Positions 51,844 to 61,010 of a stretch of DNA of 64,000 nucleotides are shown here, piece by piece. The DNA lies in NCBI RefSeq assembly GCF_030681155.1, contig NZ_JAUXXE010000030.1, positions 62,001 through 126,000 on the forward strand, in the 5' to 3' direction. Position 1 is the first letter of the stretch. Each line of letters starts with the position of its first letter. Origin of the DNA: Phenylobacterium sp. (GTDB lineage Bacteria > Pseudomonadota > Alphaproteobacteria > Caulobacterales > Caulobacteraceae). The notes beneath the pieces were generated by a model. It searched no databases. It saw only the letters and a program-made list of their open reading frames with translations, and was not told the DNA's origin. The position numbers and the translations under genes were made by a program.

Positions 51844-53871
51844 ATGATCCGTTCGCGCACATTCGCGCTGTCCTTGATGCTGGCCTCGGCCCTGGCCGGT
51901 TCGGCGTTCGCCGCCACTCAGCGTTTCGTGGTCATGGCCAATGGCGAGAAGGTCGGTCACCTGACCGCCGAGGTCGAGCCGCGCGCCGTCACCGTCGACT
52001 ATGCGGTCAACAACAACGGCCGGGGGCCCAAGGCCAAGGAGCAGATCGAACTCGACGCCCAGGGCCTGCCGGTCCGGTGGGCGATCGACGGCTCGTCGCT
52101 GTTCGGCAGCCCGGTGCAGGAACGCTTCACCTGGACACCCGGCCGGGCCGAGTGGGTCAGCCAGGCCGACAAGGGCAAGGTCAAGTCCACGACCCCTACG
52201 CTCTACATCGCCAACGACGCCAGCCCCTGGATGCTGGGCGTCTATGTGAAGGCGCTGCTGAAGGCGCCAAACCACACCCTGCCGGTGCTGCCATCCGGCA
52301 CGATGCGCCTGGAAGAGGTCCGCAAGCTCACTCTGGGCGAAGGCGCGTCGGCCGTGCCGCTGACGATCTATGAGCTGAGCGGCATCGATCTGGAACCGAC
52401 CTATGTGCTGGTCGATGGTCAGGGTGAGCTGTTCGGCACGCTCGGCGGCGGTCTGATCCGCGAGGGCTTTGAGGGCCACCTGAAGGACCTGCAAGAGGTC
52501 AGCCAGGAGATCGCCATCCAGCGGGCCATGGAGGCCCAGAAGAAGCTGGCTCACCGTTTCAAAACGCCAGTCCGCATCCGCAATGTGCGGGTCTTCGATC
52601 CCAGCACGATGAAGCTCGGAGAGCTGTCGTCGGTGGTGGTGTTCGGCGACAAGATCACCGGCGTCATGCCCGAAAGGCCCGGCGTTCCGGCGCCGAAGGG
52701 CGAGGTGGTGATCGACGGGCAGGGCGGGACGCTGGTGCCTGGCCTGCACGATATGCACTCGCACACCACCCTGTCGTCGAACCTGTTCTATCTGGCCGCC
52801 GGCGTCACCTCGACGCGCGACCAGGGCAACCACAACGAGGAACTGCTCGGCTGGGTCGAGGGGATGGACAACGGGCTGCTCGCCGGTCCGCGCATCGTCC
52901 GCAACGGCTTCCTGGAGGGCCGCAGCGACTACTCGGCCCGTCACGGCTTCATCCCCGCGACCCTGGATGAGGGCCTGGACAACGTCCGCTGGTACGCTGA
53001 CCACGGCTACTGGCAGATCAAGATCTACAACTCGATGAATCCCGATTGGGTCGCGCCGCTGGCCGCCGAGGCTCACCGCCTGGGCATGGGCGTCACCGGT
53101 CACGTCCCGGCCTTCTCCTCGCCCGACCGGGTGATCCGCGACGGCTATGACGACATCGCCCACGTCAACCAGCTCATGCTGGGCTGGATTCTTGACCCGA
53201 GGGAAGACACCCGTACGCCGCTACGCCTGACCGGCATGGCGCGCGGCAAGGATTTGGATCTGACGTCCCCGCGCGTCCAGGCGACCATCGACCTGATGAA
53301 GGCCAAGGGGACCAAGCTCGACACCACGGCGATGATCCTCGAGCGCCTGATGCTCAGCCGCTCAGGCCAGGTGCAGGCGGGCGACGCCTACTACATCGAC
53401 CATGTGCCGATCGCTTATCAGCGCTACCGCAAGCGCAGCTTCGTGACCGTCAATTCACCGCAGGAGGACGCCGACTATCAGGCGGGCTTCAAGAAGGTGC
53501 TCGAGGTCCTCAAGCTGCTGGACGACAACAACATTCAGCTTTTGCCTGGCACCGACGACGGCACTGGCTTCTCGGTCCATCGCGAGCTGGAGGTCTATGT
53601 CGCCGCTGGCATCACGCCGGCCAAGACCCTGCGCCTGGCCACCCTGGACCCCGAGGTTTATTTCGGCCGCGACCATCAGCTCGGCTCCATCGAGCGCGGC
53701 AAGCTAGCCGACTTCATCCTGGTCGCCGGCGATCCGACAAAGGACATCTCCAAAATCCGCGAAGTCCGAATGACCATGAAGGGCGGCGTCGCCTACTATC
53801 CGGCCGAAATCTATCAGCACCTCAACATCAAGCCGTTCGCGGCCCCGCCGCCCGTGACGCCTGCGACGTAA
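51844..53871 (+). CDS. Exported amidohydrolase (prolidase-like) with extra N-terminal domain
   Basis: A 675-residue protein. A signal peptide (MIRSRTFALSLMLASALAGS, ending AFAA) is followed by ~210 residues of beta-rich sequence not part of the enzyme fold (QRFVVMANGEKVGHLTAEVE and following). A metal-dependent amidohydrolase then has the HxH motif in GLHDMHSHTTLSS, a candidate carboxylated Lys in WQIKIYNS, His residues in GVTGHVPAF and IAHVNQ, and Asp in LLPGTDDGTGF. The subfamily often acts on Xaa-Pro or cyclic dipeptides. GGGGGA precedes ATG 51844. It carries the shared peptide-regulon element. Confidence 0.85.
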   Translation: MIRSRTFALSLMLASALAGSAFAATQRFVVMANGEKVGHLTAEVEPRAVTVDYAVNNNGRGPKAKEQIELDAQGLPVRWAIDGSSLFGSPVQERFTWTPGRAEWVSQADKGKVKSTTPTLYIANDASPWMLGVYVKALLKAPNHTLPVLPSGTMRLEEVRKLTLGEGASAVPLTIYELSGIDLEPTYVLVDGQGELFGTLGGGLIREGFEGHLKDLQEVSQEIAIQRAMEAQKKLAHRFKTPVRIRNVRVFDPSTMKLGELSSVVVFGDKITGVMPERPGVPAPKGEVVIDGQGGTLVPGLHDMHSHTTLSSNLFYLAAGVTSTRDQGNHNEELLGWVEGMDNGLLAGPRIVRNGFLEGRSDYSARHGFIPATLDEGLDNVRWYADHGYWQIKIYNSMNPDWVAPLAAEAHRLGMGVTGHVPAFSSPDRVIRDGYDDIAHVNQLMLGWILDPREDTRTPLRLTGMARGKDLDLTSPRVQATIDLMKAKGTKLDTTAMILERLMLSRSGQVQAGDAYYIDHVPIAYQRYRKRSFVTVNSPQEDADYQAGFKKVLEVLKLLDDNNIQLLPGTDDGTGFSVHRELEVYVAAGITPAKTLRLATLDPEVYFGRDHQLGSIERGKLADFILVAGDPTKDISKIREVRMTMKGGVAYYPAEIYQHLNIKPFAAPPPVTPAT

Positions 53872-53879
53872 CAGCCAAG

Positions 53880-53906
53880 GGGGCGGCCGCTCTTGAGCGC
53901 CGCCCC
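53880..53906 (+). terminator. Hairpin after the amidohydrolase gene
   Basis: GGGGCGG and CCGCCCC, extended inward by CGCTC/GAGCG with one bulged C and a two-nt loop, form a stable stem 8 nt after the stop. There is no T-run, so termination is probable but not certain. Confidence 0.5.
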
Positions 53907-54082
53907 GATCTCGACTATCGAGCCTCTATAAGCATCAAGAGTTGAGCTGACGCTCAACGCCAACCTGCTCCCGAGCAAGGTGGCGCCTCCGCAAGGGGGG
54001 ATGTGGCCGGTCCGGCAAACTACGGGATCATGCCTCACGTCAGACGCCGTTCGATGCGTAACCGATGAAGAGGCCAGTTCTC

Positions 54083-55126
54083 ATGACCGACGCCATCCAA
54101 CAGTTCGCCAGCGACAACTATGCGGGCATCTGCCCCGAAGCCTGGGCGGCGATGGACGCCGCCAATAGCGGCCACGCCCCAGCCTATGGCGAGGACGCCT
54201 GGACACAGGCCGCGGCCGACGCCTTCCGCGCCCTGTTCGCCACCGATTGCGAGGTGTTCTTCGCCTTCAACGGGACGGCGGCAAATTCGATGACCTTGGC
54301 GGCGCTCTGCCAATCCTATCACAGCGTGATCTGCGCCGAGTCCGCCCACGTCGAGACCGACGAGTGCGGCGCGCCGGAGTTCTTCTCCAATGGCTCGAAG
54401 CTCTTGGTCGCGCCCAGCCCGGACGGGAAGCTGACGCCTGCCGCCATCCGCGAGATCGCCGGCAAACGCAGCGACATCCACTACCCCAAGCCCCGCGTGG
54501 TGACGATCACCCAGCCGACCGAGACCGGTCAGGTCTATTCGCAGGACGAGGTGCGGGAGATCTCGGCGGTCTGCCGTGAGCTCGGCCTGCGCCTGCATAT
54601 GGACGGCGCGCGCTTTGCTAACGCCTGCGCTCACCTCGGCTGCGAGCCGGCCGACATCACCTGGAAGGCGGGTGTCGATGTGCTGTGTTTCGGCGGCACC
54701 AAGAACGGCATGGCGGTGGGGGAGGCGATCCTGTTCTTCGACCATGGCTTGGCCGAGGACTTCGACTATCGCTGCAAGCAGGCGGGACAACTGGCCTCGA
54801 AGATGCGCTTCCTGGCTGCCCCGTGGATCGGGATGCTTGAGGACGGCGCCTGGCTGCGCAACGCCGCTCACGCCAACGCCTGCGCCAAAGCGCTCGCCGA
54901 CCAGGTGCGGGATTTACCAGGGGCCAGCCTGATGTTCCCGGTCCAGGCCAATGCGGTGTTTCTGCAGGCGTCGGAGCAGCGCCTGGACGACCTGCGGGCA
55001 CGCGGCTGGCGCTTCTACACCCTCATCGGCGGCGGGGCGCGGTTCATGTTTTCGTGGGACGCGGACCTTCGCCGCGTGGAGCAACTGGCGGCGGACCTGC
55101 GCGAGGTGTTCACGCCGGCCGCCTGA
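54083..55126 (+). CDS. Low-specificity L-threonine aldolase (beta-eliminating lyase fold)
   Basis: A 347-residue PLP enzyme likely to cleave threonine or allo-threonine to glycine and acetaldehyde. Features: FASDNYAGICPEAWAAM, FFAFNGTAANSMTLAALCQS, the substrate region SAHVETDECGAPEF, MDGARFANA (Asp pairing with the pyridine) and the PLP Lys in VLCFGGTKNGM. AAGAGG lies 9 nt before ATG 54083; ATG 54065 would add six residues. The next gene on the strand starts 61 nt later and is functionally unrelated. Confidence 0.88.
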   Translation: MTDAIQQFASDNYAGICPEAWAAMDAANSGHAPAYGEDAWTQAAADAFRALFATDCEVFFAFNGTAANSMTLAALCQSYHSVICAESAHVETDECGAPEFFSNGSKLLVAPSPDGKLTPAAIREIAGKRSDIHYPKPRVVTITQPTETGQVYSQDEVREISAVCRELGLRLHMDGARFANACAHLGCEPADITWKAGVDVLCFGGTKNGMAVGEAILFFDHGLAEDFDYRCKQAGQLASKMRFLAAPWIGMLEDGAWLRNAAHANACAKALADQVRDLPGASLMFPVQANAVFLQASEQRLDDLRARGWRFYTLIGGGARFMFSWDADLRRVEQLAADLREVFTPAA

Positions 55127-55187
55127 GGGCGGACGAACCCAGCGTAGGCTGTTATGCCTGACCACACAGTCGTTGGAGGGCCGCTCC

Positions 55188-56318
55188 TTGCTTCTCGTGC
55201 GTGAGTTTTCCGCGACCGGCTATCGGTCGCTGCGCAAGATCGTCTGCCCGGTCTCGGACCTTGAGGTCTTTGTCGGCGGTAACGGCGTCGGCAAGACCAA
55301 CCTCTATCGCGCACTGGAGTTGGTCCGGGCGGCGGCGACCAACACGCTGGGGTTGGAACTGGCCCAGGAAGGTATGGAGGCGGCCTTCTGGGCCGGCCGC
55401 CGCCGCTCGGGTCCGGCGCGTATCGAGCTGGAGGTCAGCCTCTCCGATCCGCAGGCGCGGGGCGCCGCGCGTGGAATCTATCGCTATCACGTCGCCGTCG
55501 GCTTTCCCGCGCCGACCGCCGCCGCCGAACCGCAGATCAAGGAGGAGTGGCTCTCCTATGACGGGGGCGAGCGGCAGGTCCGGCTGGTGGACCGTCGGGG
55601 CCCCTCGGTGATGGCCAGGGACGAGGCGGGTCGTCCGGTCGAGATCGACATCGACCTCCTGTCCTCAGAGACGGTGTTGGGACGGCTCGAGGACCCCAGC
55701 CGATATCCGATGCTCGACATGGTTCGGCGGACCTTGCTGGAATGGCGGTTTTACCACGACCTGCGCACCGACTCCGGTTCGCCCCTTCGCCGGCCATGCC
55801 CTGCGGTCGCCACGCCGACGCTCGCGTCTGACGGTGCGAACTTGGCGGCCGTGTTCGCCACCTTGGCCCACATCCGTGAAGACACCCACGACCTGGACGC
55901 CGCGATCGCCGCGGCCTTTCCTGGCGCCCGGCTCGTCCTACCCGTCCCGGAACGCGCGGCGACCTTCGGCATGGTGTTCGCCGAGTTTCCCCAGCGGGTG
56001 TTCGAGCCAGAGGAACTATCCGACGGCACGCTGCGATTCCTCGGATTGGCCGGCGCGCTGCTAGGCTATCGGCTGCCGCCGTTCATCGCTCTGAACGAGC
56101 CTGAGGCCAGCCTGCATCCCGACCTGATGGTTCCGCTCGCGCGGCTGGTGACGCAGGCTGCAGAGCGCTCGCAGGTCTGGCTGGTGACCCATTCCCACCC
56201 CCTGGCCGACGCCATCGCCGCCACCGGCGCGGGAAAGGTGCGGACCGTGACAAAGCAGGACGGCGCCACCTGGATCGAGGGATTAAGTCTGACCGGACAG
56301 TTCGCCGACGAGGACTAG
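55188..56318 (+). CDS. RecF-like AAA ATPase, orphan
   Basis: A 376-residue SMC/RecF-type ATPase. Walker A is GGNGVGKT (30-37), the signature-like motif is ELSDGTLRFLGLAGAL, Walker B is FIALNEPEASLHPDL, and the H-loop is WLVTHSHPL. There is no long coiled coil or TOPRIM/nuclease domain. The start is TTG 55188 behind GGAGG; upstream frame sequence overlaps the threonine aldolase and is not homologous. Relatives occur both as orphan housekeeping ATPases and in defence pairs; no partner nuclease is adjacent here, so no role is assigned. Confidence 0.82.
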   Translation: MLLVREFSATGYRSLRKIVCPVSDLEVFVGGNGVGKTNLYRALELVRAAATNTLGLELAQEGMEAAFWAGRRRSGPARIELEVSLSDPQARGAARGIYRYHVAVGFPAPTAAAEPQIKEEWLSYDGGERQVRLVDRRGPSVMARDEAGRPVEIDIDLLSSETVLGRLEDPSRYPMLDMVRRTLLEWRFYHDLRTDSGSPLRRPCPAVATPTLASDGANLAAVFATLAHIREDTHDLDAAIAAAFPGARLVLPVPERAATFGMVFAEFPQRVFEPEELSDGTLRFLGLAGALLGYRLPPFIALNEPEASLHPDLMVPLARLVTQAAERSQVWLVTHSHPLADAIAATGAGKVRTVTKQDGATWIEGLSLTGQFADED

Positions 56319-57211
56319 TCCAGTACACGGCCTTCGCGCCAATAGCCCATTAGGTTCAGGGCCTTGCGGTCTATTCCTCGTTCTTGGATCAGCTGCCGGC
56401 GGATGGCCAACACAGCAGCGGCTTCGCCGCCCACCCATCCATAGAATCCGCTGTCCCGGGGTGCGGCCTGGTCCCAGAGGATCACGTTGTCCACGTCCAC
56501 ATCGGCCAGGACCGGCACGCCCCGCGCCGGGGCGCTCAGTGGCAGCACTGCGCGCTCGGCCGCCAGAACCATCAGCGCGCCGGGCGCGTTCGCGTCCCTC
56601 GCCATCCACTCGACCGTGAGGCCCGGCCAGGACGCCAGCGAGATTTGATCGCCGCCGTGCGGGACCTCGATGAAGGCCTGGGTCTGCGGCGGCTCGGGCG
56701 ACGCGGCCAGTTGTTCGAGGATGCCCGCTATAGCGGGCAGGGCGGTCTCATCGGCGATCAGCAGCAGGCGCTTCAGCCCCGTCGGTGGCTTCCATTCATA
56801 TCCGCCAGGGTCGCCCTTGTGGGCCGCATTGGGCGCGGTGATCTGCAACCGGGCGCCCGGCTTGGCGTGGGTCGCCCAGGTCGAGGCGGGGCCGGTCTCG
56901 CCGTGCAGCACGAAGTCGATATCCAACTCGGCGGCCTCGGCGCGCAGTTGGCGGATGGTGTAGGTTCGCATCGGCGGGCGGAGCGCTGGATCCTGAGCCT
57001 TATAGGTCGCGTACCAGTCAGGCGCGTCGGGCAGGGCCGGCGGTCGGCCCTCGGCGTCCGGCAGAAATATCTTGATCCGCTGGTCTGCGGCGCAGGTCTT
57101 CATCGCCGCCACCTCGGCGCCGCCGAAGGTGAAACGCCACAGCGACGGCGACAGCGGCGCCTTTCGAAGCAGGGTCACATTGAACAACTTGTAGGGGGCG
57201 GGACTGGTCAT
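56315..57211 (-). CDS. Siderophore-interacting (ferric-siderophore reductase-like) protein
   Basis: A 298-residue flavoprotein of the SIP/ViuB family. An FAD-binding domain (MRTYTIRQL then IDFVLHGETGPASTWATHAK, GARLQITAPN) is followed by a SIP domain (LLIADETALPAIAGILEQLA, FYGWVGGEAAAVLAIRRQL). It would reduce ferric siderophore in the cytoplasm to release Fe(II). GGAG lies 8 nt before ATG 57211; the frame's extension to 57379 is not homologous. It lies on the same strand as a siderophore-type TonB receptor, a kinase gene apart. Its end overlaps the convergent ATPase by 4 nt. Confidence 0.88.
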   Translation of the reverse strand: MTSPAPYKLFNVTLLRKAPLSPSLWRFTFGGAEVAAMKTCAADQRIKIFLPDAEGRPPALPDAPDWYATYKAQDPALRPPMRTYTIRQLRAEAAELDIDFVLHGETGPASTWATHAKPGARLQITAPNAAHKGDPGGYEWKPPTGLKRLLLIADETALPAIAGILEQLAASPEPPQTQAFIEVPHGGDQISLASWPGLTVEWMARDANAPGALMVLAAERAVLPLSAPARGVPVLADVDVDNVILWDQAAPRDSGFYGWVGGEAAAVLAIRRQLIQERGIDRKALNLMGYWREGRVLD

Positions 57212-57376
57212 TGGCGTCACTCCATCAGCGACGGATAAGGCCATATATGCGAATGACTCGCAGTAGCGTGAATGGGTTTCGCCCGCGCCGTTGAGCACGA
57301 GGAGCGCGAGAGCCTTGGCGGTATGCCGATCAGCCGGCTCTGGCACGCAGGCCAAGCCATTGACCTGCTCAAGCCT

Positions 57377-57392
57377 CACGCCGTCAGGCGTG
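57377..57392 (-). terminator. Short hairpin downstream of the HisKA_2 kinase gene
   Basis: CACGCC and GGCGTG flank GTCA. The stem is only 6 bp and there is no T-run on the minus strand, so this is a weak terminator candidate. Confidence 0.3.
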
Positions 57393-57431
57393 TCTTAATC
57401 GAGGTGGGTCAGACCGCGACTTGTCTTGCGC

Positions 57432-58466
57432 TTAGGTCGCCGTCTTTGGCCGCGACGCCTCGTCGGCCGCATCGGGGACCGCCGCAATCTGATTGTGGAT
57501 CACCGAGACCAGCGTCCCAGGGTGAGCGTCAGAGATTTGAACCCGAGCGCTCAATTGCTTTGCGAGCGCCTCCACGATGCCTGTGCCGAGGCCCGGCGTC
57601 GAGCTTGCCCTATCCTTGGGGATGCCTACCCCATCGTCGCCGACCGACAGGGTCCAATTTGGTCCGCGAGATTGATAGCCGACTTCGATCTTTCCCAGCC
57701 GCCCACCGGGAAAGGCGTGCTTCAGGCAGTTGATGACCAGCTCGGTGACAATGAGGCCTAGGCTGACAGAAACGTCCGCCTCACTGGTGCTGTCATCGGC
57801 CTTCACCTCTAAGACCAATTGATCGTGGTCCCTGATCATGGACGCGCCGATGCTCTCGCAGAGCTTTATGAAATAGGATCTGAGCTCGACTTCGCCGAGC
57901 CTGGAGGCCGCCAGCTGCTGTTGTAGCGCCGCGACAGACATCACCCGATTGTGAGCGTCGGTGAGGTGAAGCCGCGTCTCATCTGAGCTGACCTTGCGCG
58001 CGCTCTGCAAGATCACGCTAGCGATGATCTGGAGGCTGTTGGCGACGCGATGCTGGACCTCCTGGAGGAGGATCGCCTTTTCTCGAAGAAGGTCATCCTT
58101 TAGCTTCTCTGCAAGGCGGGCGTCAGTGACGTCAGCAACGGACAATAGAATCCAACTGTCCGCAGCGTCTCCATATTCGAGCTTCTGAGCATTCAGAACC
58201 AGCCGTCGGGAGGCTCCGCGGGTGTTCTTGAGGTCCATTTCGTAGGCGTCGATCTTCGCATCGCCAGAAGCTGTGGCGTTTAGCAGCGAACGGAGCTGAC
58301 GCACGTCCCACTCCCCAGACCCTAGCGCGAAGAGCTTGAGGCCGGGAGCTGTCGACGGTTCGATATGAAATTCGCGGAAGAAAGATGCGCTTGCACCAAG
58401 GACGGTGAACTCGCCGTCTAGCAAAACGATGGGAGCCGTGGAGGAGGCGACGACCGCCAACGCCAA
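57432..58466 (-). CDS. PAS-containing HisKA_2 sensor histidine kinase
   Basis: A ~344-residue soluble kinase. An N-terminal PAS-like domain (~5-115: IVLLDGEFTVLGASASFFRE, WILLSVADVTDARLAEKLKD) is followed by the HisKA_2 phospho-acceptor block LLQEVQHRVANSLQIIASVI and an ATP-binding domain (LGLIVTELVINCLKHAFPGG, VGDDGVGIP, GLGTGIVEALAKQL). No ATG exists in frame. TTG 58466 or TTG 58460 (AGG 7 nt upstream) is the likely start, with an earlier rare start not excluded. Such kinases often feed general-stress regulators; the partner is not local. Confidence 0.85.
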   Translation of the reverse strand: MALAVVASSTAPIVLLDGEFTVLGASASFFREFHIEPSTAPGLKLFALGSGEWDVRQLRSLLNATASGDAKIDAYEMDLKNTRGASRRLVLNAQKLEYGDAADSWILLSVADVTDARLAEKLKDDLLREKAILLQEVQHRVANSLQIIASVILQSARKVSSDETRLHLTDAHNRVMSVAALQQQLAASRLGEVELRSYFIKLCESIGASMIRDHDQLVLEVKADDSTSEADVSVSLGLIVTELVINCLKHAFPGGRLGKIEVGYQSRGPNWTLSVGDDGVGIPKDRASSTPGLGTGIVEALAKQLSARVQISDAHPGTLVSVIHNQIAAVPDAADEASRPKTAT

Positions 58467-58764
58467 ACCTGCGTCAGGTTGGATAGCTATGGCCGTACTT
58501 TCAGTGACCAGAGGCTCGCGGAGCGAAAGCCGTACCCGGCGTCTTGACGATTTCCATCAGTGAAATCGCGTGTGTATCCATAACACATACTACGGACAAA
58601 TGCGCCCGTTCGGACGGTTGTGAGGTTGTCGGAAGGTACAGGGCTGACCTAGCCCATGCAAATGGATGGATCGGGGGCCAAATTGGCGTTTAACCAAGTC
58701 TCGCCGTCTTGGATGCGGCCGAACTAGCCGACATCTGCTCACTCCGTAGACGCGCCCAGCCATG
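58467..58764. other. Intergenic region upstream of the HisKA_2 kinase
   Basis: No gene is seen here. The one notable structure is TGTGT-ATCCATA-ACACA at 58571-58587, an inverted repeat ~105 nt upstream of the kinase start that could be an operator. No clear promoter pair or recognisable sigma-factor motif was found. Confidence 0.4.
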
Positions 58765-58765
58765 T

Positions 58766-58795
58766 AAAAACGCCTCCGAGGGACCCTCGGAGGCG
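58766..58795 (-). terminator. Intrinsic terminator of the siderophore-receptor gene
   Basis: On the minus strand, an 11-bp perfect stem (CGCCTCCGAGG at 58771-58781 and CCTCGGAGGCG at 58785-58795, loop of three) is followed by five T (58770-58766). It begins 10 nt after the receptor stop codon. This is the most convincing intrinsic terminator in the window. Confidence 0.85.
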
Positions 58796-58805
58796 CTTGG
58801 CGTAG

Positions 58806-61010
58806 TTAGAAATCGACCTTCACTGAGATCCAGAGGCGACGCGGCTCTTGGTTGTTGGTGTACTCCGGCGCATAGGCGACCGGCGTCCCATAGGGCAGCA
58901 ATTTCACGAAGTCGGTGTTCAGCAGGTTGTAGACCGTCGCATTGATGGTGACGTGCTGGGTAACCTGGAACGACCCGCCGGCGTGGAACAGGCTGTAGGC
59001 CTTGTAGTCGCCCCAGACCTGGCGCGCGGCCGCGTCGGAGCGGAAGCGTTCGCTGCGATATTCGCCGCGTAGCCAGGTGGTCAGCCGGTCGGTGGCGGCC
59101 CAACGCAGGTTGGCGTTCAGCATGTGCTTGGGGGTGTCGGTGAGGGGCATGCCCGCCGAGGCGCCGCTCTTCTGCTCGCTGTCGGTGTAGGTGTAGTTGA
59201 CGCCTAGGTTCCAGTCCTCGGCGAACCGCAGGCGCGCGGAGGTCTCGACGCCGCGAGTAACCGCCTCGTCGATATTCACGCTCTGGCCGAAGGTCGGGAA
59301 GTTCGGGAAGAACCCGACATCGACGCAGCCGGCCGGGCCGCCGACGCCGGCGTTGTACTGCGCCTGGGTCAGGCCGGCGCTGCAGTTGGCGACTGGCTGG
59401 CCGGTGGCGATCTTGTCTTCGAAGGTGTTGTTGAACACCGTGGCGTTGGCGCTGAAACCATTGAGGTTGTCGTAGTAGACGCCAAACTCGGCGCTGGTGC
59501 TGGTTTCCGGCTTCAGGGTCGGGGTGCCGAGCAAGGGCAGGCGACCCTGGTTGCCGAAGCCGTTGATGCCGCTGGCTAGCTGTTCCAGCCGCGGGGTCTT
59601 GAAGCCCTGGCTGACGCCGCCCTTGAGCGTCCAGTTGTCATTGGCGTTCCAGACCAGATAGGCGCGCGGGCTGAAATGCGAGCCGAACGTGCTGTGATCG
59701 TCGTGACGCGCGCCCAGCGTCAGGGCCAGTTCGTCGGTAAAGCGCCATTCGTCCTCGGCGAACACGGCCCACTGCTGGTGCTCGAACGTGCCTGGCGCCA
59801 CGCCATCGACCATCTCGGCGTCCCAGTACTGCCCGCCGACGGTGAAGGTGTGGTTGCGCCACTGTGAGAACAGCTTGGTGTCGAAGATGGTGTTGGTTGA
59901 TTCCAGCTTGCGTGCGCCGCCGGCGCCGGCCACGCCATTGGGGATGATCCGGCCGATGGTCTCGGTCTTGGCCTGCGAGAGGTTGCTCTCGATCACGCCG
60001 AACCGGGTGCGCCAGTCGTGCGCCAGGACGTACTGTTCGCGGTTGAACTCCAGCGCATCGGCGTAGCCGCCTGCGGTGGTGTTGGTACCCATCTGTCCCT
60101 TGCTGTTGTCGTACCACTGCGTGGAGACATCGACGTCCAGCCAGATGTCATGATCGGCGTGCGGCGTCAGGTTCAGTCGGCCGCCGATGTTGCGCAGTTC
60201 GCTCTTGGTGGAGCTGCGGCCGAAGCCGGCCACCGGGACTTCGGCGCCGGTGGTGTTCTCGAAGGTCAGGCCGGACGCTTCGCGGTTCACGAAGCTGCCC
60301 CGCACAGCCAACCCCAGCAGGTCGCGGACGATCGGGCCGTTGGCGTAGAAGTTGCCGCCGTAGAGATTGCCGAACTGGTCGTCGCCCTGGAACGTGGCGT
60401 CCAGGGTGACCGAGCCGCCCCAGGTCTCGCCGATCTTGCGGGTGATGATGTTGACCACCCCGCCCATGGCGTCTGAGCCGTAGAGGGTCGAGACCGGCCC
60501 ACGGACTACCTCGATGCGCTCGATGGCGGCGACGGGCGGCAGGAAGCTGGTGGAGGTTTCGCCAAAGCCGTTCGGTGTCACGCTGCCGGCGGTGTTCTGG
60601 CGGCGGCCGTCGATCAGGATCAGGGTGTAGTCCGAGCCCATGCCCCGGATGTTGATATTCAGGCCGCCGGTCTTGCCGACCGCGCCGCCGATGTCGACGC
60701 CCTCGACGGTTGACAGCACTTCGGCCAGGTTTGTGGCCCGCATCTGCTCCAGCTCCTGGCGCGGAATGACGGTGACGCTGGCGGGCGCCTCTACAACGCG
60801 TTGCTCGAAGCCGGACGCGGTGACGACCACCGCCTCGACGTCATTGACGGCGTTGACGTCGCTGGCCGCGCTCTGGGCGCTGATCGCGACCGGGGCCTTG
60901 CGGCGCTTGTCCTCGGATTCGCCTTCGGCGTAGGCCGCGCCGCCCATCATCGCCAAGCAGGCCCCCGCAGTCGTCCTCATCAGGACGTTGGCGAACACAG
61001 AAAGGGACAT
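58806..61010 (-). CDS. Siderophore-type TonB-dependent receptor
   Basis: A 734-residue outer-membrane receptor resembling the FepA/BfrA/CirA group. A signal peptide ends GAAYA. TonB box-like EAVVVTASGFEQRVVEAPAS leads into the plug (VSTVEGVDIGG, NINIRGMGSDYTLILIDGRR, IERIEVVRGPVSTLYGSDAM). The barrel ends PRRLWISVKVDF with terminal Phe. A siderophore-interacting protein encoded downstream on the same strand supports catecholate-type iron uptake. There is no STN domain, so control must come from elsewhere (Fur or Irr are possible, but I did not identify a box). Confidence 0.9.
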   Translation of the reverse strand: MSLSVFANVLMRTTAGACLAMMGGAAYAEGESEDKRRKAPVAISAQSAASDVNAVNDVEAVVVTASGFEQRVVEAPASVTVIPRQELEQMRATNLAEVLSTVEGVDIGGAVGKTGGLNINIRGMGSDYTLILIDGRRQNTAGSVTPNGFGETSTSFLPPVAAIERIEVVRGPVSTLYGSDAMGGVVNIITRKIGETWGGSVTLDATFQGDDQFGNLYGGNFYANGPIVRDLLGLAVRGSFVNREASGLTFENTTGAEVPVAGFGRSSTKSELRNIGGRLNLTPHADHDIWLDVDVSTQWYDNSKGQMGTNTTAGGYADALEFNREQYVLAHDWRTRFGVIESNLSQAKTETIGRIIPNGVAGAGGARKLESTNTIFDTKLFSQWRNHTFTVGGQYWDAEMVDGVAPGTFEHQQWAVFAEDEWRFTDELALTLGARHDDHSTFGSHFSPRAYLVWNANDNWTLKGGVSQGFKTPRLEQLASGINGFGNQGRLPLLGTPTLKPETSTSAEFGVYYDNLNGFSANATVFNNTFEDKIATGQPVANCSAGLTQAQYNAGVGGPAGCVDVGFFPNFPTFGQSVNIDEAVTRGVETSARLRFAEDWNLGVNYTYTDSEQKSGASAGMPLTDTPKHMLNANLRWAATDRLTTWLRGEYRSERFRSDAAARQVWGDYKAYSLFHAGGSFQVTQHVTINATVYNLLNTDFVKLLPYGTPVAYAPEYTNNQEPRRLWISVKVDF

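Noticed and set aside
51544..53163. 539-codon open frame on the minus strand
   Set aside because: It is the antisense shadow of the amidohydrolase gene. High GC in third positions keeps the opposite strand open; the translation has no domain, signal peptide or ribosome-binding site.
55188..56318. RecF-like ATPase as part of a defence system
   Set aside because: No nuclease, methylase or toxin gene is adjacent, and the flanking genes are metabolic; there is not enough support for a defence call.
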